A DNA stretch of 5,841 nucleotides from CAYLNM01 sp964385045. GTDB lineage: Bacteria; Planctomycetota; Phycisphaerae; Phycisphaerales; SM1A02. The stretch covers positions 1 to 5,841 of the forward strand of contig CAYLNM010000216.1 in assembly GCA_964385045.1 (NCBI GenBank), written 5' to 3'. Made by a program: the position numbers and the translations under genes. Of the stretch, positions 1 to 5,516 are shown one piece after another. How positions within the stretch are numbered: position 1 is the stretch's first letter; the number at the start of each line of letters is the position of its first letter. The notes below the pieces were generated by a model. That model was not told the DNA's origin and did not search any database. It worked only from the letters and a program-made list of their open reading frames with translations.

Positions 1-10
1 CCACGTGGGC

Positions 11-67
11 GACGCCCCGGCACGCGGTTCTCCGCGGGTCGGGGCGTCGTCGCGCCGGGGGACGCCC
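11..67. other. Mutually exclusive inverted repeats downstream of pyrG
   Basis: GACGCCCCG (11-19) pairs perfectly with CGGGGCGTC (40-48), and the loop contains a second stem, CGCGG (23-27) with CCGCG (32-36) around TTCT. The same GGGCGTC arm (42-48) can instead pair with GACGCCC at 61-67. I see no gene in positions 1-100. The structure could be a two-way terminator, but the window edge hides the neighbour it would serve. Confidence 0.4.
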
Positions 68-84
68 TCACGGCCGAAGGCGTG

Positions 85-100
85 CCCGGCCGCTGCCGGG
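85..100 (-). terminator. Hairpin directly after pyrG, possible terminator
   Basis: CCCGGC (85-90) and GCCGGG (95-100) form a perfect 6-bp GC stem with a 4-nt loop. It lies directly beyond the pyrG stop codon on the minus strand. There is no T-tract after it, so intrinsic termination is only possible, not shown. Confidence 0.4.
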
Positions 101-1999
101 TCAGGCCCGCGCGGCGGCGTGGTGGTGCCGGGCCGACGTCGCCCCGAGGGGCCCGCCGCCGGTCCCGCTGCCGGCCGCCTCGCCGCCGGGGACCCAGTCG
201 AGCACGGGATCGTCGGGCTCGAGGCCCGGGGTCGAGCGGGCGACCGCGGCCGCGAGCAGCCCCATGAACATGGGCTGCGGACGCAGCGGCCGGCTGGTGA
301 GCTCGGGGTGGAACTGGGCCGCCACGTAGTAGGGGTGCACGTCCCGCGGAAGCTCGAGCACCTGCATGATCGGGTGCTCGGGGTGCCGGCCGGAGAAGAC
401 GAGTCCCGCCTCCTCGAGCTGATCGATCACCCGGGGCTCGACCTCGTAGCGGTGACGGAACCGTTCGCGGATGCTGGTGCGCTCGCGGTAGAGCCACCAC
501 GCGAGCGACCCGTCGGTGATCGCCACGTCCTGGGCCCCGAGCCGCATGCTGCCGCCGAGGCCCTCGATCCGCTTCTGCTCCGGCAGCTCGCTGATGACCG
601 CGTGCTCGCCCGGCTCGGTGAACTCGGTCGAGTGCGCCTCGATCACGCCGAGCACGTTGCGGGCGTACTCGATCACCGCGCACTGGAAGCCGAGGCAGAT
701 CCCGAGGAACGGCAGGCGGTGGGTGCGGGCGTGCTCGGCGCAGGCGATCTTGCCCTCGACGCCGCGATCCCCGAAGCCGCCGGGGATGATCAGGGCCTCG
801 AGCCCCTCCTCGGCCATCACGTCGTCGACGTTCTCGCGGATGATCCGGGACGTGTCCATCCAGTGCAGATCGACGTCCACCGACAGATGCGTCGAGGCGT
901 GCTCGATCGCCTTGTCGATCGATGCGTAGGCGTCGCGGAGCGACGCGTACTTGCCCGCGATGCCGAGGGTCACGCGGTGCTTGCGGGCCGCCCCGATCCG
1001 CTCGGCGTAGCCGGTCCAGCGAGCCCGCGACTCGTCCTCGTGGCGGATGTCCACCCGGTGGTGCAGGTCGAGGATCGAGAGCACCTCGCGGTCGAGGCCC
1101 TCGGCCCGCATCGCCTCGGGGATGACGTAGATCGACTCCCGGTCGTGCATCGAGAAGACGCGCTGGATCGGGACGTTCGAGAACATCGAGATCTTCTGCT
1201 TCACGGTCTCGGAGACGACCTGGCTCGCGCGGCACGCGATCAGATGCGGCTGGATGCCGGCCTCCATGAGCAGCTTGATCCCGAGCTGGGCCGCCTTGGA
1301 CTTCTGCTCGCCGAGGATCCGGGGCTCGAGCACGTAGCTCAGGGCGACGAAGCAGACCGCGTCGCGGCCCTCCTCGAACGCCAGCTCTCGGAGGGCCTCG
1401 ATGTAGAAGCCGTTCTCGTAGTCGCCGACCGTGCCGCCGACCTCGACGAAGACGACGTCCGCCTCGCCGCCGTCGGGACCGCCGGTCATCGCCAGCGTCC
1501 GCAGCCGCTGCTTCACCTCGCCGGTGACGTGCGGGATCATCTGCACGTCGCGGCCGAGGTAGCCGCCCCGCCGCTCCCGCTCGAGGATCGTGGTGTAGAC
1601 CTGCCCGCTGGTGCAGAAGTTGGCCCGCGAGAGGTCCTGGTCGAGGATCCGCTCGTAGGTGCCGAGATCCATGTCGCACTCGGTCCCGTCGTCGAGCACG
1701 AACACCTCGCCGTGCCGGTACGGGTTGAGCGTCCCGGAGTCGATGTTGAGGTAGCCCTCGAGCTTGATCGGGGCGACCGAGAGCCCCTTGTCCTTGACGA
1801 GCTTGGCGAGGGACGAGGAGAAGATCCCCTTCCCGAGGCCGCTCATCACCGTGCCGAGCACGACCACGTACTTGTGGCGTCCCTTCCGGTACCCATGGGG
1901 CACCGGGGAGAAGAACTCGGTCTGACGGGTGGAGCGACCGGCCCCCCGGAGCAGGTCGTCGACGGACTCGGCGGGGTCGTCGTTCGGAGAGTGGGGCAT
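101..1999 (-). CDS. pyrG: CTP synthase (glutamine-hydrolysing), divergent synthetase domain
   Basis: This cytosolic enzyme makes CTP from UTP, ATP and glutamine, the last step of de novo pyrimidine nucleotide synthesis. The 632 residues exceed the roughly 545 of E. coli PyrG. Residues 1-39 are an extension. The amidoligase domain (about 43-315) has the SGLGKG loop (K57), DMDLG (109-113) and VEVGGTVGD (185-193), which keep the expected ATP and metal ligands. The class-I glutaminase domain (about 342-585) has PGGFGDRG (406-413), nucleophile C435 in LGICLG, and H564/E566 in QFHPE. A low-complexity tail of about 38 residues with a GGG and an HHH run ends the protein. Compared with E. coli PyrG as I remember it, LDPY is LEGY (80-83), KTKPTQ is KSKAAQ (233-238) and HITN is HVTG (157-160). 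The ATG at 1999 lacks a usable Shine-Dalgarno. A GTG at V33 is an alternative start, but the extension reads as normal coding. The function is secure; the start is fairly secure. Confidence 0.96.
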   Translation of the reverse strand: MPHSPNDDPAESVDDLLRGAGRSTRQTEFFSPVPHGYRKGRHKYVVVLGTVMSGLGKGIFSSSLAKLVKDKGLSVAPIKLEGYLNIDSGTLNPYRHGEVFVLDDGTECDMDLGTYERILDQDLSRANFCTSGQVYTTILERERRGGYLGRDVQMIPHVTGEVKQRLRTLAMTGGPDGGEADVVFVEVGGTVGDYENGFYIEALRELAFEEGRDAVCFVALSYVLEPRILGEQKSKAAQLGIKLLMEAGIQPHLIACRASQVVSETVKQKISMFSNVPIQRVFSMHDRESIYVIPEAMRAEGLDREVLSILDLHHRVDIRHEDESRARWTGYAERIGAARKHRVTLGIAGKYASLRDAYASIDKAIEHASTHLSVDVDLHWMDTSRIIRENVDDVMAEEGLEALIIPGGFGDRGVEGKIACAEHARTHRLPFLGICLGFQCAVIEYARNVLGVIEAHSTEFTEPGEHAVISELPEQKRIEGLGGSMRLGAQDVAITDGSLAWWLYRERTSIRERFRHRYEVEPRVIDQLEEAGLVFSGRHPEHPIMQVLELPRDVHPYYVAAQFHPELTSRPLRPQPMFMGLLAAAVARSTPGLEPDDPVLDWVPGGEAAGSGTGGGPLGATSARHHHAAARA

Positions 2000-2004
2000 T
2001 ACCT

Positions 2005-2033
2005 AAGGTACCACGCGCCGCGGGCGATGGCCA
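2005..2033 (-). promoter_or_regulatory. Probable pyrG promoter, close to the start codon
   Basis: On the minus strand TGGCCA (2033-2028, 4 of 6 matches to TTGACA) and TACCTT (2010-2005, TANNNT form) are 17 bp apart. Only 5 nt separate the hexamer from the pyrG ATG, so the message would begin at or within a few bases of the start codon. The AGG at 2004-2002 is too near ATG to act as a normal Shine-Dalgarno. Confidence 0.5.
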
Positions 2034-2126
2034 CCGGACCTGCGGCGCGGAAGGAGCTTCGGGGTCGCGGATGCGTGTCGCCGCCGACGCAGGCCGCAGC
2101 GTCTCCCCTGATCGACCGCGCTCTCG

Positions 2127-2140
2127 CCCCGTTTCCGGGG
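2127..2140 (-). other. Short stem capped by a GAAA tetraloop
   Basis: On the minus strand this reads CCCCG-GAAA-CGGGG: five perfect GC pairs closed by a GNRA-type loop, which is an unusually stable RNA hairpin form. It lies between the secreted-protein gene and the pyrG promoter, about 95 nt past the former's stop. It may protect or end that transcript. No surrounding structure points to a named RNA family. Confidence 0.3.
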
Positions 2141-2147
2141 GCCGCGG

Positions 2148-2167
2148 GCGGTCACCGGCGGTCACGG
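2148..2167. repeat. 10-bp tandem duplication
   Basis: Two adjacent copies of GCGGTCACSG (2148-2157 and 2158-2167) differ at one base. They lie in the 236-bp spacer between the pyrG start and the secreted-protein gene stop. No function is evident; it could be slippage or a pair of half-sites for a regulator. Confidence 0.45.
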
Positions 2168-2175
2168 TCCGCCGA

Positions 2176-2196
2176 CGGGCCCGGGCGGCGGGCCCG
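2176..2196 (-). terminator. Hairpin after the secreted-protein gene, possible terminator
   Basis: CGGGCCC (2176-2182) and GGGCCCG (2190-2196) form a 7-bp all-GC stem with a 7-nt loop, about 40 nt beyond the stop codon at 2236. It lacks a following T-run. Both arms contain the palindrome GGGCCC, so other pairings exist. Confidence 0.3.
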
Positions 2197-2235
2197 GTCG
2201 CCGGCCCTCCCGATCAGGCCCGGCGCGGGGCGCCC

Positions 2236-3663
2236 TCAGCCCGTCCACGCCGCCAGCACCGCGAGCAGGTCGTCGAGGTCGACGGTGCCGTCACCGTTCG
2301 CGTCGCCGGCCGGATCGCTGGTCCCGAAGGCCGAGATCACGGCGAGCAGGTCCTCGAGATCGACCGCTCCGTCGCCGTTCAGGTCGGCCGGATCGCCGGT
2401 GGTCGTCGCGCGGGCCACGAAGACGCCGGTGCCCCACTCGACCTGGTCGTCGTCGGGCGGGGTCAGCGTGGCCGCGAAGGCGACCGAGCCGTCGGCGTCG
2501 ATCGCGGGCGCCCCGCCGAAGGTCGGCGAGTCGTCGTTCTGGTCGATGCGGGCGAGGCCGAGGTCGGTCTGGACGAGATCGTGCTCGCCCACGAGCCGCA
2601 CGAGCGTGCGGCCGTCGCCGACGAAGATCGCGTCGAGGCCGTCGGCGTCGGTGCCGCGGAAGGCGACCACGCCGCCCGCGTTGGCCACCGGCGGGAAGAA
2701 CGCGACGTCCGAGACGAGCGGGTGATCGGTGGTCGCGATGGTGACGATGCCCGCGTCCCCGGCGAGGAAGACGCCGCGTCCACCGCCCGCGAGGCCGGCG
2801 GCGAAGGCCGCGCGGCCGTCGGGCGTCGCCCCGACGGAGTTGTCGAAGCCGCTGAAGGGCGAGTCGGGGTCGCCGTCGTCGTCCACCGCGAGGACGGTGA
2901 AGGAGCCGGGGGCGTCGTAGCGGCGGATCTCGTCCGGACTGTCGCCGGAGAGCGAGCCGAGCCGCACCTTGCCGATCGCGCGGCCCGTGGCGTCGGCGTC
3001 GGGCGCGAACACGAAGCCGATGCCGGGGTCGTTCTCGGCCACGAGCGAGACCTGGGCTCCGTCGGACTCGGTCCAGCGGATCCAGCGATCGCCGCCGAAG
3101 TTGCCGCCGCGGAAGACGAGCGTGCCCGGGCCGGCCGGCCGCGGATCGCTGAAGACGTCGAGTCCGAACGGGCCGCCCGGCGCCACCAGCAGGTCCGCCG
3201 GCGGCCCCGCGGCGGGCACGCGGAAGATGCCCTCGCTGAAGATGTCGAAGACCTCGAAGACGAGTCCCCCCGCCGCGTCGAACGCCACGTCCGAGGGCAG
3301 CAGGTCGGTGCCGACCTCGAGGACCACCTCGCCCGTCCCGTCCCCCGGCCCTCGCCACACGCCGCCGAGCCCGCTGTCGCCGACGACCAGCAGCCGCATC
3401 GCCACGCCGGCGTCGGACAGCGCCGGCGTGCCGCTGTTGAACGACGAGCCGGGGGGCAGGTTGAAGCCGTCGACGATGTTGCTGCGGAGCTGCAGCGCCG
3501 GCGACGCCCAGGTCGGCAGGTTGGCGGAGGCGACGGGGGCCGCGGCGAGCGCGGCCGGGGCGGCGACGGCGATGGCGATGGCGTCGGCGGCGGCGGCGGT
3601 GCCGGCCAGCGGGCCGCGCGAGGCGACGGGCGCCCGGCGGACGGGCGGACGGACGATGGTCAT
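2236..3663 (-). CDS. Secreted repeat protein with C-terminal dockerin-like domain
   Basis: The protein is 475 residues and probably exported. Residues 1-47 look like a long signal peptide: basic residues R5, R9, R10 and R16, an Ala-rich hydrophobic stretch at about 26-43, and a likely cut after A45-S46-A47. The body (about 80-421) contains about seven imperfect units starting near 82, 127, 176, 222, 279, 326 and 387. Each has a D/N-x-x-G turn, a V-A-F-like strand, and a G-I/V-F-x-x-strand ending in a hydrophobic V-L-x-L. This resembles the repeat proteins annotated as DUF7453 or choice-of-anchor in planctomycetes, recognised from memory only. Residues 427-475 hold two EF-hand-like calcium loops, DLNGDGAVDLED (427-438) and DANGDGTVDLDD (454-465), each followed by a DLLAV helix, as in type I dockerins. 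No enzyme motif is visible; a surface or binding role is inferred. The ATG at 3663 is chosen for its AGGAG 7 nt upstream; the frame stays open to 3852, but that stretch looks non-coding. Function unknown. Confidence 0.85.
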   Translation of the reverse strand: MTIVRPPVRRAPVASRGPLAGTAAAADAIAIAVAAPAALAAAPVASANLPTWASPALQLRSNIVDGFNLPPGSSFNSGTPALSDAGVAMRLLVVGDSGLGGVWRGPGDGTGEVVLEVGTDLLPSDVAFDAAGGLVFEVFDIFSEGIFRVPAAGPPADLLVAPGGPFGLDVFSDPRPAGPGTLVFRGGNFGGDRWIRWTESDGAQVSLVAENDPGIGFVFAPDADATGRAIGKVRLGSLSGDSPDEIRRYDAPGSFTVLAVDDDGDPDSPFSGFDNSVGATPDGRAAFAAGLAGGGRGVFLAGDAGIVTIATTDHPLVSDVAFFPPVANAGGVVAFRGTDADGLDAIFVGDGRTLVRLVGEHDLVQTDLGLARIDQNDDSPTFGGAPAIDADGSVAFAATLTPPDDDQVEWGTGVFVARATTTGDPADLNGDGAVDLEDLLAVISAFGTSDPAGDANGDGTVDLDDLLAVLAAWTG

Positions 3664-3670
3664 GGGGACT

Positions 3671-3675
3671 CTCCT
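3671..3675 (-). promoter_or_regulatory. Ribosome binding site of the secreted protein gene
   Basis: On the minus strand AGGAG, within the longer purine run GAGAGGAG (3678-3671), sits 7 nt before the ATG at 3663. This decides for that start over the longer open frame reaching 3852. Confidence 0.7.
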
Positions 3676-3687
3676 CTCGAGGCGGCC

Positions 3688-3716
3688 ATCGTACCGGTGG
3701 CCCGGGCGGCCCCGAA
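3688..3716 (-). promoter_or_regulatory. Probable promoter of the secreted dockerin-like protein gene
   Basis: On the minus strand TTCGGG (3716-3711) and TACGAT (3693-3688) are separated by 17 bp. The -10 hexamer is identical to the one before def. The -35 is a poor match. Initiation near 3681 would give a leader of under 20 nt that still contains the AGGAG at 3671-3675. Confidence 0.45.
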
Positions 3717-3792
3717 GCGGCATTCGGACGGGCGGGGGCGGGGTCGAGGTGGCGGCCGCCCTCGGGCTCCCCGCCGCGTCCCGGCCGTCGCT

Positions 3793-3840
3793 CCCCCGGC
3801 TTCCCGAGCCCCAGCCCCGACTCCCGGCCTCCCGGCTCCC
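3793..3840 (-). other. Seven-tract G-quadruplex motif with an 8-bp tandem repeat
   Basis: The minus strand carries seven runs of three to five G (complement of 3838-3840, 3831-3833, 3823-3825, 3815-3818, 3809-3812, 3803-3805 and 3793-3797). They are separated by loops of 4, 5, 4, 2, 3 and 5 nt. This satisfies the usual four-tract quadruplex pattern several times over. Part of it is a tandem repeat of CTCCCGGC on the plus strand (3821-3843, nearly three copies). It lies between the fmt stop and the next gene's promoter, with the G-rich strand being the mRNA-like strand for both. Confidence 0.55.
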
Positions 3841-3857
3841 GGCCTTCGGCAACGGGG

Positions 3858-3892
3858 CGGCCCCGGCGGCCCCGGCGGCCCCGGCGGCCCCG
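3858..3892. repeat. 9-bp tandem repeat giving four evenly spaced G4 tracts on the minus strand
   Basis: The unit CGGCCCCGG is present in three exact copies and a nearly complete fourth. On the minus strand this places four GGGG runs (complement of 3888-3891, 3879-3882, 3870-3873 and 3861-3864) at an exact 9-nt period with CCGCC loops. It lies about 50-80 nt past the fmt stop. The GGCC cores can also base-pair with one another, so duplex hairpins compete with a quadruplex. Confidence 0.7.
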
Positions 3893-3912
3893 CGGACCTT
3901 CCGTACGGCGGC

Positions 3913-3957
3913 CCCGCGGCGATCGATCCGTCCTCCCCGGTCAGCCCGCGGCGATCG
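3913..3957. repeat. 13-bp direct repeat flanking the fmt stop codon
   Basis: CCCGCGGCGATCG occurs exactly at 3913-3925 and 3945-3957, 32 bp apart. The second copy encodes the last residues of Fmt, and the first lies just past its stop at 3941. A 14-bp copy of CGGCGGCCCCGCGG also appears at 3882-3895 and 3906-3919. These look like remnants of local duplication at the 3' end of fmt. Confidence 0.5.
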
Positions 3958-4870
3958 CGACGGTCCCGGTCACCGGGTCGCGGCCCCGCCGGAAGTCGTC
4001 CCAGGCCATCGGCCGCTTGCCCGCCGGCTGGACCTCGAGGAGCCGCAGCCGCCCCTGGCCGGTGGCGAGGGTCCCGTCGGCCAGCAGGGTGCCCGGCGGG
4101 GCGACGGGCGCGTCCGGGATCGCCGGCTCGTCCGCGACCCGCAGGAGCTTGAGCGTGATGCCGCCCAGCTCGATCGCACAGCCCGGCCACGGCGTGAGCC
4201 CGTGTACCCGCCGCCGCAGCTCCACCGCCGGGCGGGCGAGGTCCAGGCGGCCGTCGGCCTTGGAGAGCTTGGGGGCCCGGGTCGCCGCGGCCTCGTCCTG
4301 CGGTCGGCCGAGGGCATCGGCCTCGCCGCGGGCCCGGGCCGCGAGGACCTCCGCCACCGCGTCCGGTCCCATCGCCGCGAGGCGGTCGTGCAGCTCCCCC
4401 GCCGTCTCCCGCGGGTCGATCGGCGTGGTCCGCGTGGCGTACACGAGCCCGGCGTCCATCCGCTGGGCGAGCCCGATCACGCTCACGCCGGTCTCGGCGT
4501 CGCCCGCGATCATCGCGTGGTTGATCGGGGCCGCCCCCCGCCACCGAGGCAGCAGCGAGGCGTGGAGATTGATCGAGAACGCCGCGTCGACGACCGCGGG
4601 GGGGATCTTGTGGCCGTAGGCGATGACGACGTGGGCGTCCGCCGGCTCGCCGGTGATGCGGGCGACCGCCGCCGCGTCGAGCCGCTCCGGCGTCAGGACG
4701 GGCCGCCCGAGCTCCGCGGCGCGGGCCGCGATCGGGGTCGGGGTCGGCCGGCGGGAGCGGCCGGCGGGCCGGGCCGGCTGGCTGACGACGAGCACGAGCT
4801 CGTGCTCGGCCGCGAGCCGCTCGAACGTCGGGAGGCCGAACGCGCCGGATCCGAGGAAGACGATGCGCAA
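3941..4870 (-). CDS. fmt: Methionyl-tRNA formyltransferase
   Basis: This enzyme transfers a formyl group from 10-formyl-tetrahydrofolate to the amino group of initiator Met-tRNA, in the cytosol, for translation initiation. The 309 residues are normal for the family. The N-terminal Rossmann-like formyltransferase domain starts with MRIVFLGSGAFG (1-12). It has the folate-site signature SLLPRWRGAAPI (105-116) and the catalytic N101, H103 and D139 (in RMDAG), which match E. coli N108, H110 and D146. KLSKADG (201-207) links to the C-terminal OB-like tRNA-binding domain, which contains HGLTPWPG (223-230). The start is TTG at 4868-4870: translation there yields the expected N-terminus, and a GAGGAG lies 7 nt upstream. 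The gene begins 19 nt after the def stop, so the two are very likely one operon, the common bacterial def-fmt arrangement. The last residues (VAIAAG) run into a 13-bp direct repeat that spans the stop. Confidence 0.97.
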   Translation of the reverse strand: MRIVFLGSGAFGLPTFERLAAEHELVLVVSQPARPAGRSRRPTPTPIAARAAELGRPVLTPERLDAAAVARITGEPADAHVVIAYGHKIPPAVVDAAFSINLHASLLPRWRGAAPINHAMIAGDAETGVSVIGLAQRMDAGLVYATRTTPIDPRETAGELHDRLAAMGPDAVAEVLAARARGEADALGRPQDEAAATRAPKLSKADGRLDLARPAVELRRRVHGLTPWPGCAIELGGITLKLLRVADEPAIPDAPVAPPGTLLADGTLATGQGRLRLLEVQPAGKRPMAWDDFRRGRDPVTGTVAIAAG

Positions 4871-4877
4871 CCGGGGG

Positions 4878-4883
4878 CTCCTC
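4878..4883 (-). promoter_or_regulatory. Ribosome binding site that fixes the TTG start of fmt
   Basis: On the minus strand GAGGAG lies in the 19-nt gap between the def stop and fmt, exactly 7 nt before the TTG at 4870. It supports the non-ATG start and independent re-initiation within the def-fmt message. Confidence 0.8.
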
Positions 4884-4889
4884 GCCGGC

Positions 4890-5426
4890 TCAGCCGGGGA
4901 ACGACAGCTCGAGGTCCTTGATCGACCGCCGGTTGACCATCCGGTCCTTCGGTCCCATGCGGTCGATGATCAGGACGCCCTCGAGGTGGTCGAACTCGTG
5001 CTGCCAGACCCGGGCGAGGAAGCCCTCGGCCGCCATCGACACCGTCTCCCCCTCGAGCCCGGTGGCCTCGATCGCGGCGTGCCGCGGCCGGCGGACCTCG
5101 GCGTGGATGCCCGGGAGGCTGAGGCAGCCCTCCTCCATCGTCTCGAGCGGGCTCGGGGCCTCGTTGGGCGAGGTCAGGGTCAGCACCGGGTTCATGAGCA
5201 CGCGGTCGACCGGGTCCGCGTCCCCCGCGTTGGTCACGAACAGCCGCCAGGGCAGGCCGACCTGGGGGGCGGCGAGCCCCACGCCGTCGGCCTCGTGCAT
5301 GAGCTCGATCATCCGCCGGGCCACCGCCCGCACCGTCTCGTCGGCGGGGTCCACGTCCTCGGCCCGTCGGCGGAGCACCGGGTCCGGATAGCGCACGATT
5401 CGCAGGCTCGTGGGATCGACGTCCAT
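4890..5426 (-). CDS. def: Peptide deformylase
   Basis: This metalloenzyme removes the N-formyl group from nascent proteins as they leave the ribosome, undoing the modification installed by the downstream gene's product. The 178 residues are typical. All three family motifs are intact: GVGLAAPQVG (48-57), EGCLSLPG (99-106, metal ligand C101) and WQHEFDHLEG (141-150, metal ligands H143 and H147, catalytic E144). The N-terminal LRIVRYPDPVLRRRA (8-22) fits the usual beginning, so the ATG at 5426 is the right start. It has no Shine-Dalgarno at normal distance; instead a TACGAT hexamer ends 6 nt before ATG, suggesting a leaderless message. The gene heads a probable def-fmt operon and is divergent from the TPR gene. 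Confidence 0.97.
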   Translation of the reverse strand: MDVDPTSLRIVRYPDPVLRRRAEDVDPADETVRAVARRMIELMHEADGVGLAAPQVGLPWRLFVTNAGDADPVDRVLMNPVLTLTSPNEAPSPLETMEEGCLSLPGIHAEVRRPRHAAIEATGLEGETVSMAAEGFLARVWQHEFDHLEGVLIIDRMGPKDRMVNRRSIKDLELSFPG

Positions 5427-5432
5427 GGCGCC

Positions 5433-5438
5433 ATCGTA
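5433..5438 (-). promoter_or_regulatory. -10-like element immediately upstream of def
   Basis: On the minus strand TACGAT (5438 to 5433) matches the TANNNT form of a -10 box and lies 6 nt before the def ATG, so the expected start of transcription is at or next to the A of ATG. The -35 window 17 bp further upstream (5456-5461) reads GGGAGG and does not resemble TTGACA. There is no Shine-Dalgarno between the hexamer and ATG. The nine bases TACGATGGC recur ahead of the secreted-protein gene. Confidence 0.5.
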
Positions 5439-5487
5439 TCGGGACCCGGCGGGCCCCTCCCGCGCGGCGGCGGAATCGCCGCGTGCG

Positions 5488-5516
5488 TTGACCCCCCCCG
5501 TCGGACCCCCTTATCT
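5488..5516 (+). promoter_or_regulatory. Sigma-70-type promoter of the TPR gene
   Basis: TTGACC (5488-5493) matches the -35 consensus at 5 of 6 positions. It is followed after 17 bp by TTATCT (5511-5516), or after 18 bp by TATCTT (5512-5517). This AT-rich patch stands out in a GC-rich background. Transcription would start near 5523-5525, giving a leader of about 50 nt before GTG 5576. The spacer is C-rich, and an uninterrupted run of eight C (5492-5499) overlaps the end of the -35 box. Confidence 0.65.

Noticed and set aside
2236..2390. A cellulosome component
   Set aside because: The dockerin-like loops are real, but no cohesin, glycoside hydrolase or carbohydrate-binding module is present, and such loops are found on many unrelated secreted proteins.
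5..2725. A 906-residue plus-strand open frame opposite pyrG and part of the secreted-protein gene
   Set aside because: It is antisense to two genes with clear family motifs, and its translation is rich in R, G, A, P and D/H/V with no recognisable domain. Long stop-free antisense frames are expected when third positions are nearly all G or C.
3664..3852. A 63-residue N-terminal extension of the secreted protein
   Set aside because: The frame is open, but the ATG at 3663 has a good Shine-Dalgarno and begins a signal peptide. The upstream part runs through the promoter and tandem repeats.
3858..3892. A CRISPR-like array
   Set aside because: The repeats are 9 bp and contiguous with no spacers, which is a simple tandem repeat.
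2071..4152. A 693-residue plus-strand open frame spanning the secreted-protein gene and the end of fmt
   Set aside because: It is opposite real genes, crosses the repeat-rich spacer, and its product is Arg/Gly/Ala-rich low complexity with no motif.
2969..4921. A 650-residue plus-strand open frame across the secreted-protein gene, the spacer and fmt
   Set aside because: It lies opposite fmt, whose catalytic motifs are intact, and changes character at each underlying gene boundary, as a shadow frame does.
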